A stretch of DNA of 64,000 nt from a bacterium (lineage in GTDB: Bacteria > Babelota > Babeliae > Babelales > Babelaceae), in the NCBI GenBank assembly GCA_023428375.1, contig JAEYYR010000003.1, positions 96,029 through 160,028 on the forward strand, in the 5' to 3' direction. Shown piece by piece: positions 15,254-23,980 of this stretch; positions within the stretch are counted from its first letter, which is position 1; the number at the start of each line of letters is the position of its first letter. Below the pieces are notes generated by a model that was not told where the DNA came from, made no database searches, and worked only from the letters and a program-made list of their open reading frames with translations. The position numbers and the translations under genes are program-made.

Positions 15254-16318
15254 GTGAAACTATCCGACGTTATTGAAGAATTAGTTGAGGAGAGGGGACT
15301 AGATCGTTCTGTTGTCAGTGGTATTGTGTGCGAAGGTATGCGTATAGCATATGAAAAAAAGTATCCAGAGCTACCAATCAAGGTCAACTATGACCGCAAG
15401 ACAGACGAATTAAGCATAGTTCTGCCTAAAACTGTTGTTGCTACCGTCTCTGATGAAGATCGTGAAATATCCCTGCGCAAGGCTCGCGCTATAAACCCAA
15501 TGGTTCAAATGGGCGATTCTTTGGATCTTCCTTTTGACAAACCAATAGGCCGTATTGAAATTATTAAAGCTAAGCAGATTATTGGTCAAAAGATTCGCGG
15601 CATTGAAGCCCTTGCGGTCTACCAAGAATTCAAGCCTAAAGAAGGCTCCATTGTTCATGGCGTTATTCATAAATGCGAACGCAATGGCGCAACGGTTAAA
15701 GTTGGCGACACCTTGGCGTTTTTGCCTAAGTCTCTCATGATTCCCGAAGACAAATGTGTTGTTGGTTACACCATCCGCGCTTTACTGAAAGAAGTTTTGC
15801 CTGAACCGCGTAACGAGAACCAACTTATTTTGGATCGCTCTTCGGCTGACTTTTTACAAAGACTTTTTGAACTTGAGATCCCTGAGGTTTTTGAGCGTTT
15901 AGTAGAAGTTAAAAAAGTTGCTCGCGCAGCTGGATATAAGTCCAAGGTTCTTGTTGTATCCCACGATAAAAATATTGATCCTGTTGGTACCTGTGTAGGT
16001 GTCGGCGGTGCTCGTATTAAGCCAATCTTGAGAGAGCTTGGAACTGAAAAAATCGATGTCATCCCATTCTCAAGATCAACTGAAGAGTTGGTGAAGCATG
16101 CCTTAAAGCCTGCTGAGGTTAATAGGGTGGAGTTGGTAGATTCTCAAACGGCCAATGTGTGGCTTGATGACGATCAACGTTCAATCGCTATTGGCAAAAT
16201 GGGTCAAAATATAACATTGGCATCACAGCTTGCTGGAGTTTTAATAAATTTAGTAAAAAGTGAATCGTCTGCAGAGAATGTTTTAGCCGATTCTGCAGAT
16301 GTACAGGTTGATGAGTAA
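15254..16318 (+). CDS. nusA: Transcription termination/antitermination factor NusA
   Basis: 354 residues from GTG at 15254 (AGG seven bases upstream). The TTG at 15191 would add 21 residues that do not resemble NusA. NusA binds RNA polymerase and RNA and modulates pausing and termination. Parts in order: N-terminal polymerase-binding domain (KLSDVIEELVEERGLDRSVV), S1 domain (EGSIVHGVIHKCERNGATVKVGDTLAFLP), then KH domains with DPVGTCVGVGGARIKPILREL and RSIAIGKMGQNITLASQL. The C-terminal acidic repeats of proteobacterial NusA are absent, as in many phyla. It is followed 6 bp later by infB; rimP is not upstream, where the candidate origin lies instead. Confidence 0.95.
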   Translation: MKLSDVIEELVEERGLDRSVVSGIVCEGMRIAYEKKYPELPIKVNYDRKTDELSIVLPKTVVATVSDEDREISLRKARAINPMVQMGDSLDLPFDKPIGRIEIIKAKQIIGQKIRGIEALAVYQEFKPKEGSIVHGVIHKCERNGATVKVGDTLAFLPKSLMIPEDKCVVGYTIRALLKEVLPEPRNENQLILDRSSADFLQRLFELEIPEVFERLVEVKKVARAAGYKSKVLVVSHDKNIDPVGTCVGVGGARIKPILRELGTEKIDVIPFSRSTEELVKHALKPAEVNRVELVDSQTANVWLDDDQRSIAIGKMGQNITLASQLAGVLINLVKSESSAENVLADSADVQVDE

Positions 16319-16324
16319 TGATTT

Positions 16325-18499
16325 ATGACGGTACGTGTATACGAGCTTTCCAAAAAATATGGCATAACAAATAAGCAGCTATTGCAATTATTGCATGATG
16401 CAGGCTTTGAATATCAAAGTCACATGGCTGTATTGTCTGAAGATGCAGCGAAATTTGTTACCAATCATTTTAAGCCGAAAGCAGTAGAAGCTGCCCAGCC
16501 ATTGCCTTCCCAATCAAAAAAAATTGAGTCTGCGCCTTCTACGGGCGCAGATGCTTTAAAGAAAAAAGAAATGCCTCAAGAGGCAAAAAAAGAAGTTGCG
16601 CCGTCGCCTCAGGCAAATGCGCAGCCTTCTAAGCAACAACCCATTCAAGATAAAGCTCATTCTGGTATGCAACAACAAAGTAATCGCTCAAAGTCTTTTA
16701 ACAGGCCTACGCAGGCGCAATCGCCAAAAAAACATTATCAAAAACAACCCGTAACGCCCGTTATTAAAAAAATTGAGACACCGGCAGTTGCAGCGCCAAC
16801 CACCATCGTTGTTGAAGCAATGAGCGTAAATGATTTTGTAGAACGCTCTGCAAAACCAATAGCAGAAGTAGTTTTAGCTTTATTGAAATTGGGCGTCGTT
16901 GCAACCAAGAACCAGCTAATCAATGAAAAAACAGTTACGCAGCTTGCGCATAATTTTAAGCTGACCCCTGTTGAAGCGCCAAAAGAAAAACCAAAAACTG
17001 ACTTAGAGAAGCAAGTTCTTCCAGAGTTACCGGCAGGTGAATATAAAGAGCGTCAACCTGTTGTGGTTGTCGTTGGTCACGTTGATCATGGTAAAACTAC
17101 ATTGTTAGATTATATTCGAAAAACGCGTGTTGCATCACGTGAAAAGGGTGGCATTACACAGCATCTTGGTGCATATGAAGCAGAAACCGACCATGGTAAA
17201 GTAGTTTTCTTGGATACGCCAGGTCACGAAGCGTTTACTATGATGCGTGGTCGCGGTATCAAAGTAGCAGATATTGCTATTTTAGTTGTCGCTGCTGATG
17301 ATGGCATCATGCCTCAAACAATCGAAGCGATCAACCAGGCTAAATTAGTTGGTCTTCCTATTATGGTTGCTCTTAATAAGATTGATAAAGCAACTCCTTC
17401 ACAAATTGAAGGCGTGAAGCGTGGCTTGACTCAGTATGACCTTGCACCAGAAGAATGGGGCGGTCAAACGGTTGTAGTTCCTCTTTCTGCAAAAACGGGT
17501 GAGGGTGTTAATCAATTACTCGAGCTTATTATTCTCCAGTCACAATTGATGGAACTCAAGGCTAACGAATCAATTTCTGCTCGCGGATTTGTATTAGAAT
17601 CTCGCTTAGAAAAAGGTCGTGGTCCTGTTGCAACAGTAATTTGTCAGCATGGCATCTTGAATGTCGGGGATCATTTCGTTTGTGGATCCATGATTGGCAA
17701 GGTAACTTCGCTGGTTGATTCATACGGCAAAAGAATTCAAAAAGCACATCCTTCACAACCAGTGCAAGTTGCAGGTTTTCCTGAACTTCCTAAAGCAGGA
17801 GATGCATTTGAAGTAGTGACTGCAGCAGAAGCAAAAAAAATTAAGCCCGCTCAATTAAAAGATCAGCAACGTATTCAACCAATCAAAGAGAATGCGTTAA
17901 ATCTTATTATTAAAACTGATAACGCTTCATCAAAAGAAGCAATTGTTAATGCGATAGCTAAAATGTCAGGCAAAGCATTTAAAGAATTTAATATTCTTAG
18001 TGCAGGCGTCGGTTCAATTACTGATGGTGACGTAGCCTTGGCGATTGATACCAACGCATTGATTTATGGATTGCATTCAAAGGTTGAACCAAGCGCAGCT
18101 GCCGCAGCGGCAAAAAATAATGTTTCTATAAAGTTATTTGGTATTATTTACGAAATGCTTGATGATTTACATGTCGTTGCAGAGCAAGGCAGACCGGTCA
18201 AAAAAGTATTACGTAAAATCGGCGAAGCAAGTATTCTCAAGGTGTTTGATATTAAAAACCTTGGTGTTATTGCTGGTGCTCAAGTTAGATCTGGACGTTT
18301 CTCTAAAGATGGTAAAGTTGTCATCTATCGTGGGAAAAACAAGGTTGGCGAAGGCGCTATTAAAAGCTTACAGCGAGATCGTAAGTCAGTTAAAGAAGTG
18401 CATACCGGTTTTGAATGCGCCTTTATGGTTGAAGGTTTCACCGAATGGCAAATTGATGATCGTGTTGAATGCTATCTTGAAATGGCTGAAAACGCTTAA
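16325..18499 (+). CDS. infB: Translation initiation factor IF-2
   Basis: 724 residues. IF-2 is the GTPase that brings initiator tRNA to the 30S subunit and joins the subunits. The N-terminal IF2_N helix domain (VRVYELSKKYGITNKQLLQLL) is followed by a Lys/Gln/Pro-rich linker and a second IF2_N-like unit (VNDFVERSAKPIAEVVLALLKLG). The G domain starts with GHVDHGKT (residues 251-258), then KGGITQHLGAY, DTPGHEAF and NKID. Domains II-IV follow to the end. It lies 6 bp after nusA and ends with a clear hairpin terminator. rbfA and truB, common next genes, are absent. Confidence 0.97.
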   Translation: MTVRVYELSKKYGITNKQLLQLLHDAGFEYQSHMAVLSEDAAKFVTNHFKPKAVEAAQPLPSQSKKIESAPSTGADALKKKEMPQEAKKEVAPSPQANAQPSKQQPIQDKAHSGMQQQSNRSKSFNRPTQAQSPKKHYQKQPVTPVIKKIETPAVAAPTTIVVEAMSVNDFVERSAKPIAEVVLALLKLGVVATKNQLINEKTVTQLAHNFKLTPVEAPKEKPKTDLEKQVLPELPAGEYKERQPVVVVVGHVDHGKTTLLDYIRKTRVASREKGGITQHLGAYEAETDHGKVVFLDTPGHEAFTMMRGRGIKVADIAILVVAADDGIMPQTIEAINQAKLVGLPIMVALNKIDKATPSQIEGVKRGLTQYDLAPEEWGGQTVVVPLSAKTGEGVNQLLELIILQSQLMELKANESISARGFVLESRLEKGRGPVATVICQHGILNVGDHFVCGSMIGKVTSLVDSYGKRIQKAHPSQPVQVAGFPELPKAGDAFEVVTAAEAKKIKPAQLKDQQRIQPIKENALNLIIKTDNASSKEAIVNAIAKMSGKAFKEFNILSAGVGSITDGDVALAIDTNALIYGLHSKVEPSAAAAAAKNNVSIKLFGIIYEMLDDLHVVAEQGRPVKKVLRKIGEASILKVFDIKNLGVIAGAQVRSGRFSKDGKVVIYRGKNKVGEGAIKSLQRDRKSVKEVHTGFECAFMVEGFTEWQIDDRVECYLEMAENA

Positions 18500-18528
18500 T
18501 TGTTTTTTTTATATAGTTAATTATTATG

Positions 18529-18557
18529 AGCACGTGCCTAAAACCACGTGCTTTTTT
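18529..18557 (+). terminator. Rho-independent terminator after infB
   Basis: AGCACGTG (18529-18536) pairs with CACGTGCT (18545-18552) across loop CCTAAAAC, then T6. It closes the nusA-infB unit. Confidence 0.85.
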
Positions 18558-18581
18558 GTTTAAAAATCAGGAGAAATAGTT

Positions 18582-19697
18582 ATGATAGCGCTTGGCTTAT
18601 TTGCCGCATTTGTTGCATTTTCAACGACCTATTACTTGGTTCCTTTGATGATTCAAGTTGCTCATCGATTACATATTCTTGATAATCCCGATGGTAAGTT
18701 AAAACAACACAAGCAACCAACGCCATATTTAGGCGGAGTTGCAGTCTATGGTGGGTTAATAACTGCTTTAGCATTAGCCATGCCTTTTTGCGTAGACTTT
18801 ATTTTTTTAATTATTGGGCTTACTGTTTTGCTTTTTGTTGGATTGATTGACGATCTCATTGCATTAACGCCGTTTCAAAAAATTGTAGGACAAGGACTTG
18901 CGGGGCTCTGTTTTTTAAAGGGAGGTTTTTACTTAAAATCTCAATTTTTGTTGACCTATGATTCAGGTCTGTATGTCCTTCTTATAGCTAGCATTTCACT
19001 GCTTTGGATCTTAACTATAATCAATAGCATTAATTTGGTTGATGTCATGGATGGTTTGGCAACCACCATCGGCATATGCTGTGTCTCAATGTTTGCTTTT
19101 TTTGCTTGGTATTTCAAGAATCCAGCAGCTTTTATAGCATCGGCTGCCTTCATTGGATCTCTTATTTCTTTTTTTAATTTTAACAAACCCCGCGCTCAAA
19201 TTTACCTTGGAGATGCAGGATCTTTGCTTATTGGCGGATTTTTGGCTGCTATTCCTAGCATGATATCTTGGGGAGCGTACGACTCGCTGGGTTTTTTGAC
19301 CCCTATAATCATATTATTTATCCCGTTTGCAGAGTTAGGCACATTAATATTAGTTCGTTTTATAAAAGGAATACCTTTTTATAACGGAAGCCCTGATCAT
19401 TTTAGTCATTATCTTACCCGTGCTGGATGGAAAGTTTACCCCATTTTGGCCTATGTCACCGTATGGAGCATGCTGCTATTTGTTGTTGCATTTTGTTATG
19501 CCACTCATACTATATCTTTAAGAATTACTCTGTTTATAGGGGTTTTAGCTGTTGCAATATGGTGGTACGTGCTTTTTTATGCCGCTTCAACAGCAATTGT
19601 TGCATTCGATTTGTTTTTTGTATCATTGCAACATCGATACGCTAAAAGCTCTTTATTTGTCGCATTTCGCGTGTTGCACAACTTGATGCAAAAATAA
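18582..19697 (+). CDS. wecA: WecA/TagO-type polyprenyl-phosphate N-acetylhexosamine-1-phosphate transferase
   Basis: 371 residues with about ten membrane helices. The family moves a sugar-1-phosphate from a UDP-sugar to undecaprenyl phosphate, the first step of O-antigen, capsule or teichoic-acid-like polymers. Motifs: TPYLGGVAVYGG, FVGLIDDLIAL (Mg-binding Asp pair), NSINLVDVMDGLA, IYLGDAGSLLIGG and the late GSPDHFSHYLTRAGW, which fits the His motif of WecA better than the HHHFE of MraY. The RBS is AGGAG before ATG 18582. It stands alone between terminators, with no sugar-nucleotide genes nearby. WecA versus MraY assignment is fairly safe; the exact sugar is unknown. Confidence 0.85.
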   Translation: MIALGLFAAFVAFSTTYYLVPLMIQVAHRLHILDNPDGKLKQHKQPTPYLGGVAVYGGLITALALAMPFCVDFIFLIIGLTVLLFVGLIDDLIALTPFQKIVGQGLAGLCFLKGGFYLKSQFLLTYDSGLYVLLIASISLLWILTIINSINLVDVMDGLATTIGICCVSMFAFFAWYFKNPAAFIASAAFIGSLISFFNFNKPRAQIYLGDAGSLLIGGFLAAIPSMISWGAYDSLGFLTPIIILFIPFAELGTLILVRFIKGIPFYNGSPDHFSHYLTRAGWKVYPILAYVTVWSMLLFVVAFCYATHTISLRITLFIGVLAVAIWWYVLFYAASTAIVAFDLFFVSLQHRYAKSSLFVAFRVLHNLMQK

Positions 19698-19754
19698 TTT
19701 TTATTGTTTTTTTTATTTGATCGGGAAAACTAGAGAGCACTACGTGAGTTGTTA

Positions 19755-19859
19755 ACTATCACAGACTCCTTCTGGATAGTATTGGTTTATACCCTTGGTT
19801 TGCTTCCGCTATCTTCTATCCCCTGTGTTGATAGCCTCAATAGCAAACCAAGGGGTTTT
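19755..19859 (+). ncRNA. Structured intergenic RNA or complex terminator
   Basis: The gap 19698-19863 holds two strong hairpins in a row. The first pairs ACTATC (19755-19760) with GATAGT (19775-19780), extended by CAGA/TCTG. The second pairs CCTTGGTTTGCT (19793-19804) with AGCAAACCAAGG (19842-19853), has an inner stem GCTATC/GATAGC, and ends in a T run. It would terminate the WecA-like gene, but it is larger than needed. A small RNA of roughly 105-150 nt is possible. I see no match to 6S, SRP or RNase P RNA. Confidence 0.4.
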
Positions 19860-19863
19860 TATT

Positions 19864-20727
19864 TTAAATAACTAATGATCTCAATACCGCCAAGTTCTTG
19901 GCATACTCTTCTAAATAATTATCTTTAGCTGGCGTCTCAATTATTTTTGTCACAGAAATCAATCGTGGATCATTCATAATAAATGAAAATAGATCTGTCC
20001 CAATTTTGCCTTCGCCTATATTGGCATGACGGTCAACGCGTGATCCACATTCTTTTTGAGAATCGTTGAGATGTAGCGCATGCAAATTGTCTAGTCCTAG
20101 GATTTCATCAAATTCTTTTAAAAATGTTTCGTAGCCGATTTTGGTGTTGATTTCATATCCTGCGGCAAATGCATGACAGGTATCCACGCAAAATCCGATG
20201 CGCGATTGTTGTTCAACGCCTGCTCGCATACGTCCCAATTCTTCTAGCTTACTCCCTAAAACAGAGCCTTGTCCGGCCATATTCTCAAGCAATATGGTAG
20301 TATTGCAGGGAACTTTTTCGAGTGCATAATTGAGAGCTTGGATCACGCGTCCTATTGCATCATCATGAGAGTGGGTGAGTCGCGCCCCAGGGTGAAGCAC
20401 GAGATATTTAATTTCAAGTTCGCGGCAATGTTCTAATTCGTGTATGAGCGTGTCTAATGACTGTTGGCGCACCTTTGGATCTGCTGCAGCGATATTAAGA
20501 AGATATCCCGCATGCGCAATAACCGAACGAATCTGGCTTTGGTTTTTTGCTTTCAAAAACTGGTCGACTTGATCTTTTGCCAATGGTTTAACGGTCCATT
20601 GACGATTGCTATGGGTGAATATTTGGATTGCGGTACAGTCTAGCTGTACGCCTTCTTTGATTGCATTAACAAATCCTCCGCTAATTGAAGTGTGTGCGCC
20701 TAATAATTGAATGGTGCTATTTTTCAT
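19864..20727 (-). CDS. nfo: Endonuclease IV (AP endonuclease)
   Basis: 287 residues, normal length. Nfo cuts the DNA backbone 5' to abasic sites in base-excision repair and uses three zinc ions. Family motifs: LLGAHTSISGGFVNAI at the start, LVLHPGARL, ILLENMAGQGSVLGSKLEEL, GFCVDTCHAFAAGYEI and LHLNDSQKECGSRVDRHANIGEGKIG, holding the zinc-binding His/Asp/Glu residues. It is a single gene on the minus strand, divergent from the large outer membrane protein. It would act downstream of the MutY-like glycosylase at 6 kb. Confidence 0.96.
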   Translation of the reverse strand: MKNSTIQLLGAHTSISGGFVNAIKEGVQLDCTAIQIFTHSNRQWTVKPLAKDQVDQFLKAKNQSQIRSVIAHAGYLLNIAAADPKVRQQSLDTLIHELEHCRELEIKYLVLHPGARLTHSHDDAIGRVIQALNYALEKVPCNTTILLENMAGQGSVLGSKLEELGRMRAGVEQQSRIGFCVDTCHAFAAGYEINTKIGYETFLKEFDEILGLDNLHALHLNDSQKECGSRVDRHANIGEGKIGTDLFSFIMNDPRLISVTKIIETPAKDNYLEEYAKNLAVLRSLVI

Positions 20728-20771
20728 AAATCTCCAAGGTAATCTAATTTAGCTTTGCAAGTTTCTTGTCC

Positions 20772-20802
20772 TTGTCAAAAATGCAGGCAAAAGGGCTATA
20801 AT
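20772..20802 (+). promoter_or_regulatory. Sigma70-type promoter of the large outer membrane protein
   Basis: TTGTCA (20772-20777) and a perfect TATAAT (20797-20802) with a 19-bp spacer, about 110 bp before the ATG. The spacing is longer than ideal, but this is the best -10 in the gap. A second TTGACA at 20816-20821 lacks a good -10. Confidence 0.5.
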
Positions 20803-20912
20803 ACGCCGTTTTTTATTGACAAATTAATCAAAAAGTTTATTTTTTCAATTACAAAGCATATATATACCCGACCTTATTGCTTAAATTTATTTTTTTCTTG
20901 ACGGGAGTCCCC

Positions 20913-23117
20913 ATGAGTATGATAAGGATTGCGCGCCTATTGATTTGCGCATCCGTTTTTTTATTGTCTGAGCCATTATTTGGCGGCAATTCTGTTTTGC
21001 CAACAAAGCCATTGGATGCAGTACAAGATGCTGATCTTGCTGTGTATGATGATGGCGATGGCGAAGGTTTAGGTTTTAACGAAATTGAGCTTAAAGATAT
21101 TCAAGTTTGTGATCCAGAAGTTGATAGCACCGATGTTCCTTTAATTGGCGAAAATCAAATTCGTATCGGAACTATTGATGAACCATTAGAAGAGAAAAAA
21201 TTCTGTAAGATGCCAATTATCTGGGAAAACTCTGATAGCGTGGTTGAATGGGCGACAAAACTTCGTATGGATTCTTTCTATGGCAAAAATCTTCGTTTGC
21301 TGAATAATTGCAACAACGAAACCGTTATGATTCCGGGAAGGCATGTTCTTGATACAAGCTTCATCTATCGTTACGGTAAAGCTTCACGCGGTTATGATGT
21401 AATGAAAGTAAAAGGTACGTTGCGTAACCGTTATGTTTGGGGTAATGCTGAATCAAGCGGTCAGACTACTTTTGCTTCGATTAAAAGTAATGAAGTTGTT
21501 TTTGGTGATCATACTCACCCAATTACTGTAAATCTTTTGATTTTACGTGAATTATGGGCTGAAATGGTTCTCAACGACATTCTTGGTGTTGACTGGACAA
21601 ATCGTCAATATTTGACCGTTGGTCTATTCCCGTTTCAATTAGGCCGTGGTATTGCATTAGGTGATGCGTACTCCGTGGTACCAGAATTACTTGGTTATAA
21701 CCCACAACACGCGATCAACCAATTTGCTCCAGGATTTAAGCTTGGTGGTCAAATTTATGGTGATGCACTTACTTATGACTTGTATGGCGCGATCTTGGTT
21801 AATAGAGCGGGCACTTTTGATGATATCTTCATGAAGACTCAAGGTCAGCAGATCGGTCGTCGCAACAATCAGGTTCGTGGTCCTGGTGTAATGAATTTCA
21901 TTATAGCAAACCGTTTTAATATACGTCCATATAACGAGCCCGGTAAAAAATTAGCATTTGAGCCATATTGGTTATTTAATGATGAGCGCGAGCAAAAATT
22001 AGAATTTGTTGGTGACGCAAGCAGCCGCTTGGTTACCATCGGTCTTGCTGGTGAATTGCAATTTGGTGCGTTTGAAATGGGCTTTGATGCTGCTAAAAAC
22101 TTTGGCCATCAACTTGTTAAAGCATGGGATCGTAACGCAATTATTTATGAGCAACGTCTTGGTGTGAATTATGCAGTAAATAGCAAAGTAAATGCTATCG
22201 CTGATAATCCTGCAGACGGTACTGCATATAGAAATACTACCTATGTAGATGCAACCAATGACAATGCTGGCAAAAAAGCGATTTATACTCCTGCAAATCA
22301 AGATATTATTAATACTTCGTTGCAATCAGTGTCTGAAAATGGCAAACAGATCGGTACTTCTAATTTGAAGAATGCGAGCGATCGTTTCCGTCCTTGTTAT
22401 CAAAATGATTACAAAGGCTGGATGTTTGTATTGGATGCTTCTTATAAATTTGCATGCCCAGATATTAAAATTGCTGCAGCACTTGGTTGTGCAAGCGGTG
22501 ATGATGTACCACCTAATAAAGATCTTATTGTTGTTGGTGATAGTGGTATTAGTGGACCGTATGAAGGATTTGTTGGCTTGCAAGAAGTATATTCTGGTAC
22601 ACGTGTACGAAGCGCATTCTTGTTGGCAGGATCTGGTAAAGTTCCTCGTACGCTTTCATTCCCAAATTCTGTAGTAAGTGATCAGTTGCCTGCATTGATT
22701 AGCAGCTTTACCAATATCGTATTCTACGGTAATGCAGTATGGGCTAAGTATCATGGCACGCATCGTACATGGGATATCAATCCAAATATCTTGTTGTACT
22801 GGCAGCAAAAACCTGCTCGCATCTTTACTACCAACGATGATGGTTCTGTTTCTTCAGAATGCACATCACGTTACTTAGGTGTCGAAATAAATACCTTTGT
22901 AGAGACGATGCTATTAACCGATCTTAAATTATTTGCGGTTGGCGCGCTCTTTGTTCCTGGATCTTACTATAAAGATATTGCAGGACGAGCACTCAACAAA
23001 GATCAACAAAAATACTTTGATGAACTCGATGTAACTGGTATTACCAATGATAAAGTTCCAACATTGGGTACCGACACAGCATTCTTCATTAACGTTGGTC
23101 TTGAATATAAGTTCTAA
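20913..23117 (+). CDS. Large outer-membrane beta-barrel-like protein
   Basis: 734 residues from ATG 20913 (GGGAG just upstream; an upstream TTG would add 12 residues ahead of the signal). Signal peptide MIRIARLLICASVFLLSEPLFGG. The mature part starts with an acidic segment (DADLAVYDDGDGEG) and continues with alternating beta-strand patterns rich in Gly, Asn, Tyr and aromatic residues; the last residues are FFINVGLEYKF, the typical C-terminal strand ending in Phe read by the BAM complex. A mid-chain region has Cys residues (KFACPDIKIAAALGCASGD). I cannot place it in a named porin family. A strong promoter and a strong terminator flank it, which suits an abundant surface protein. Confidence 0.8.
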   Translation: MSMIRIARLLICASVFLLSEPLFGGNSVLPTKPLDAVQDADLAVYDDGDGEGLGFNEIELKDIQVCDPEVDSTDVPLIGENQIRIGTIDEPLEEKKFCKMPIIWENSDSVVEWATKLRMDSFYGKNLRLLNNCNNETVMIPGRHVLDTSFIYRYGKASRGYDVMKVKGTLRNRYVWGNAESSGQTTFASIKSNEVVFGDHTHPITVNLLILRELWAEMVLNDILGVDWTNRQYLTVGLFPFQLGRGIALGDAYSVVPELLGYNPQHAINQFAPGFKLGGQIYGDALTYDLYGAILVNRAGTFDDIFMKTQGQQIGRRNNQVRGPGVMNFIIANRFNIRPYNEPGKKLAFEPYWLFNDEREQKLEFVGDASSRLVTIGLAGELQFGAFEMGFDAAKNFGHQLVKAWDRNAIIYEQRLGVNYAVNSKVNAIADNPADGTAYRNTTYVDATNDNAGKKAIYTPANQDIINTSLQSVSENGKQIGTSNLKNASDRFRPCYQNDYKGWMFVLDASYKFACPDIKIAAALGCASGDDVPPNKDLIVVGDSGISGPYEGFVGLQEVYSGTRVRSAFLLAGSGKVPRTLSFPNSVVSDQLPALISSFTNIVFYGNAVWAKYHGTHRTWDINPNILLYWQQKPARIFTTNDDGSVSSECTSRYLGVEINTFVETMLLTDLKLFAVGALFVPGSYYKDIAGRALNKDQQKYFDELDVTGITNDKVPTLGTDTAFFINVGLEYKF

Positions 23118-23130
23118 TAATTGTTTTTAA

Positions 23131-23158
23131 AAGCTCCGGTTGACGCCGGAGCTTTTTT
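23131..23158 (+). terminator. Rho-independent terminator
   Basis: AAGCTCCGG (23131-23139) pairs with CCGGAGCTT (23146-23154) across a 6-nt loop, followed by a T7 run. It ends the outer membrane protein gene. Confidence 0.9.
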
Positions 23159-23202
23159 TGTTGTACGAAATCAAAGACAACATTCTATTATCAAGGACCA
23201 AA

Positions 23203-23925
23203 ATGACCGGTATCTCGCTTATACATAGATCACTTGTTTATATGTTTACGCGCAAAGCAATGTATTTCTTCAGTCTTATATATGTTTTGCTTATTTTAGC
23301 GTTTTCATTTTCATCTCATCTTGAAATTTTATTTCATATAGGTAGCTGGTTTTGGCTTGCATGGATCACCTATTTTGTGATTCATGATCGACGCGGTGAA
23401 AGACCCGGAATTATGAGCAGCTTCTTTAAGTCTATTGAGTTGATGTTCAAGGGATGGTGGTTATTGGCGTTTTTAATTGGCTCGCAGCTTTTTGTTGATT
23501 ATGTATATTATGCATTACCTAAAACTACAGAGAGTCTTATTTATTATTTGACGGGGAATGCGCTCCTTGTTGTTGCTCCATTTTTTATTTTGCCATTATT
23601 AATGGATGATATAACGCGATGCTTTCCAGTAATCAGGTATTGTTGGTTTGAAATAAAGCATGGTTTTTATGCATTAGTGGTGTATTTTATAGCGCTATTA
23701 CCATTATCATTGGTTTTATTTGCCTTAGTTGCAGGCGTATTGTTGGTCATTTCTACGCTTTTCAATCTCACCTGTGGTATTTGGTTTCCTCAAGTTTATT
23801 GCATTAGTATTCCACCGTATGTAGGAAATTTTATTGTTTACCAAGTGAGCAGAAGTCTATCTTTTCTTTTTGTTGCAGTCTCGCAAAGCATTTTTTATCA
23901 AACTATGATCTACGGACGTGACTAA
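23203..23925 (+). CDS. Integral membrane protein, unknown function
   Basis: 240 residues from ATG 23203, chosen because AAGGA precedes it; a longer frame would run into the terminator. About five or six hydrophobic helices are visible (YFFSLIYVLLILAFSFS, FHIGSWFWLAWITYFVI, WWLLAFLIGSQLFVDYVYY, ALLVVAPFFILPLLMDD, ALVVYFIALLPLSLVLFALVA, IVYQVSRSLSFLFVAVS by position). This resembles integral membrane proteins of unknown function found in host-associated bacteria, but I cannot name a family. It sits 55 bp before aspS and may share its transcript. Confidence 0.75.
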   Translation: MTGISLIHRSLVYMFTRKAMYFFSLIYVLLILAFSFSSHLEILFHIGSWFWLAWITYFVIHDRRGERPGIMSSFFKSIELMFKGWWLLAFLIGSQLFVDYVYYALPKTTESLIYYLTGNALLVVAPFFILPLLMDDITRCFPVIRYCWFEIKHGFYALVVYFIALLPLSLVLFALVAGVLLVISTLFNLTCGIWFPQVYCISIPPYVGNFIVYQVSRSLSFLFVAVSQSIFYQTMIYGRD

Positions 23926-23980
23926 CTTAATACTTGTGATAGTCTGATACAATACAACTATGCATAAATCGAGGACTTTC

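Noticed and set aside
18138..18563. 141-residue frame overlapping the end of infB
   Set aside because: It is a shifted frame inside infB and runs through its terminator.
21999..22583. Minus-strand frames rich in Ile, Cys and Thr inside the outer membrane protein
   Set aside because: Their odd composition comes from reading the opposite strand of the barrel gene; there are no start signals.
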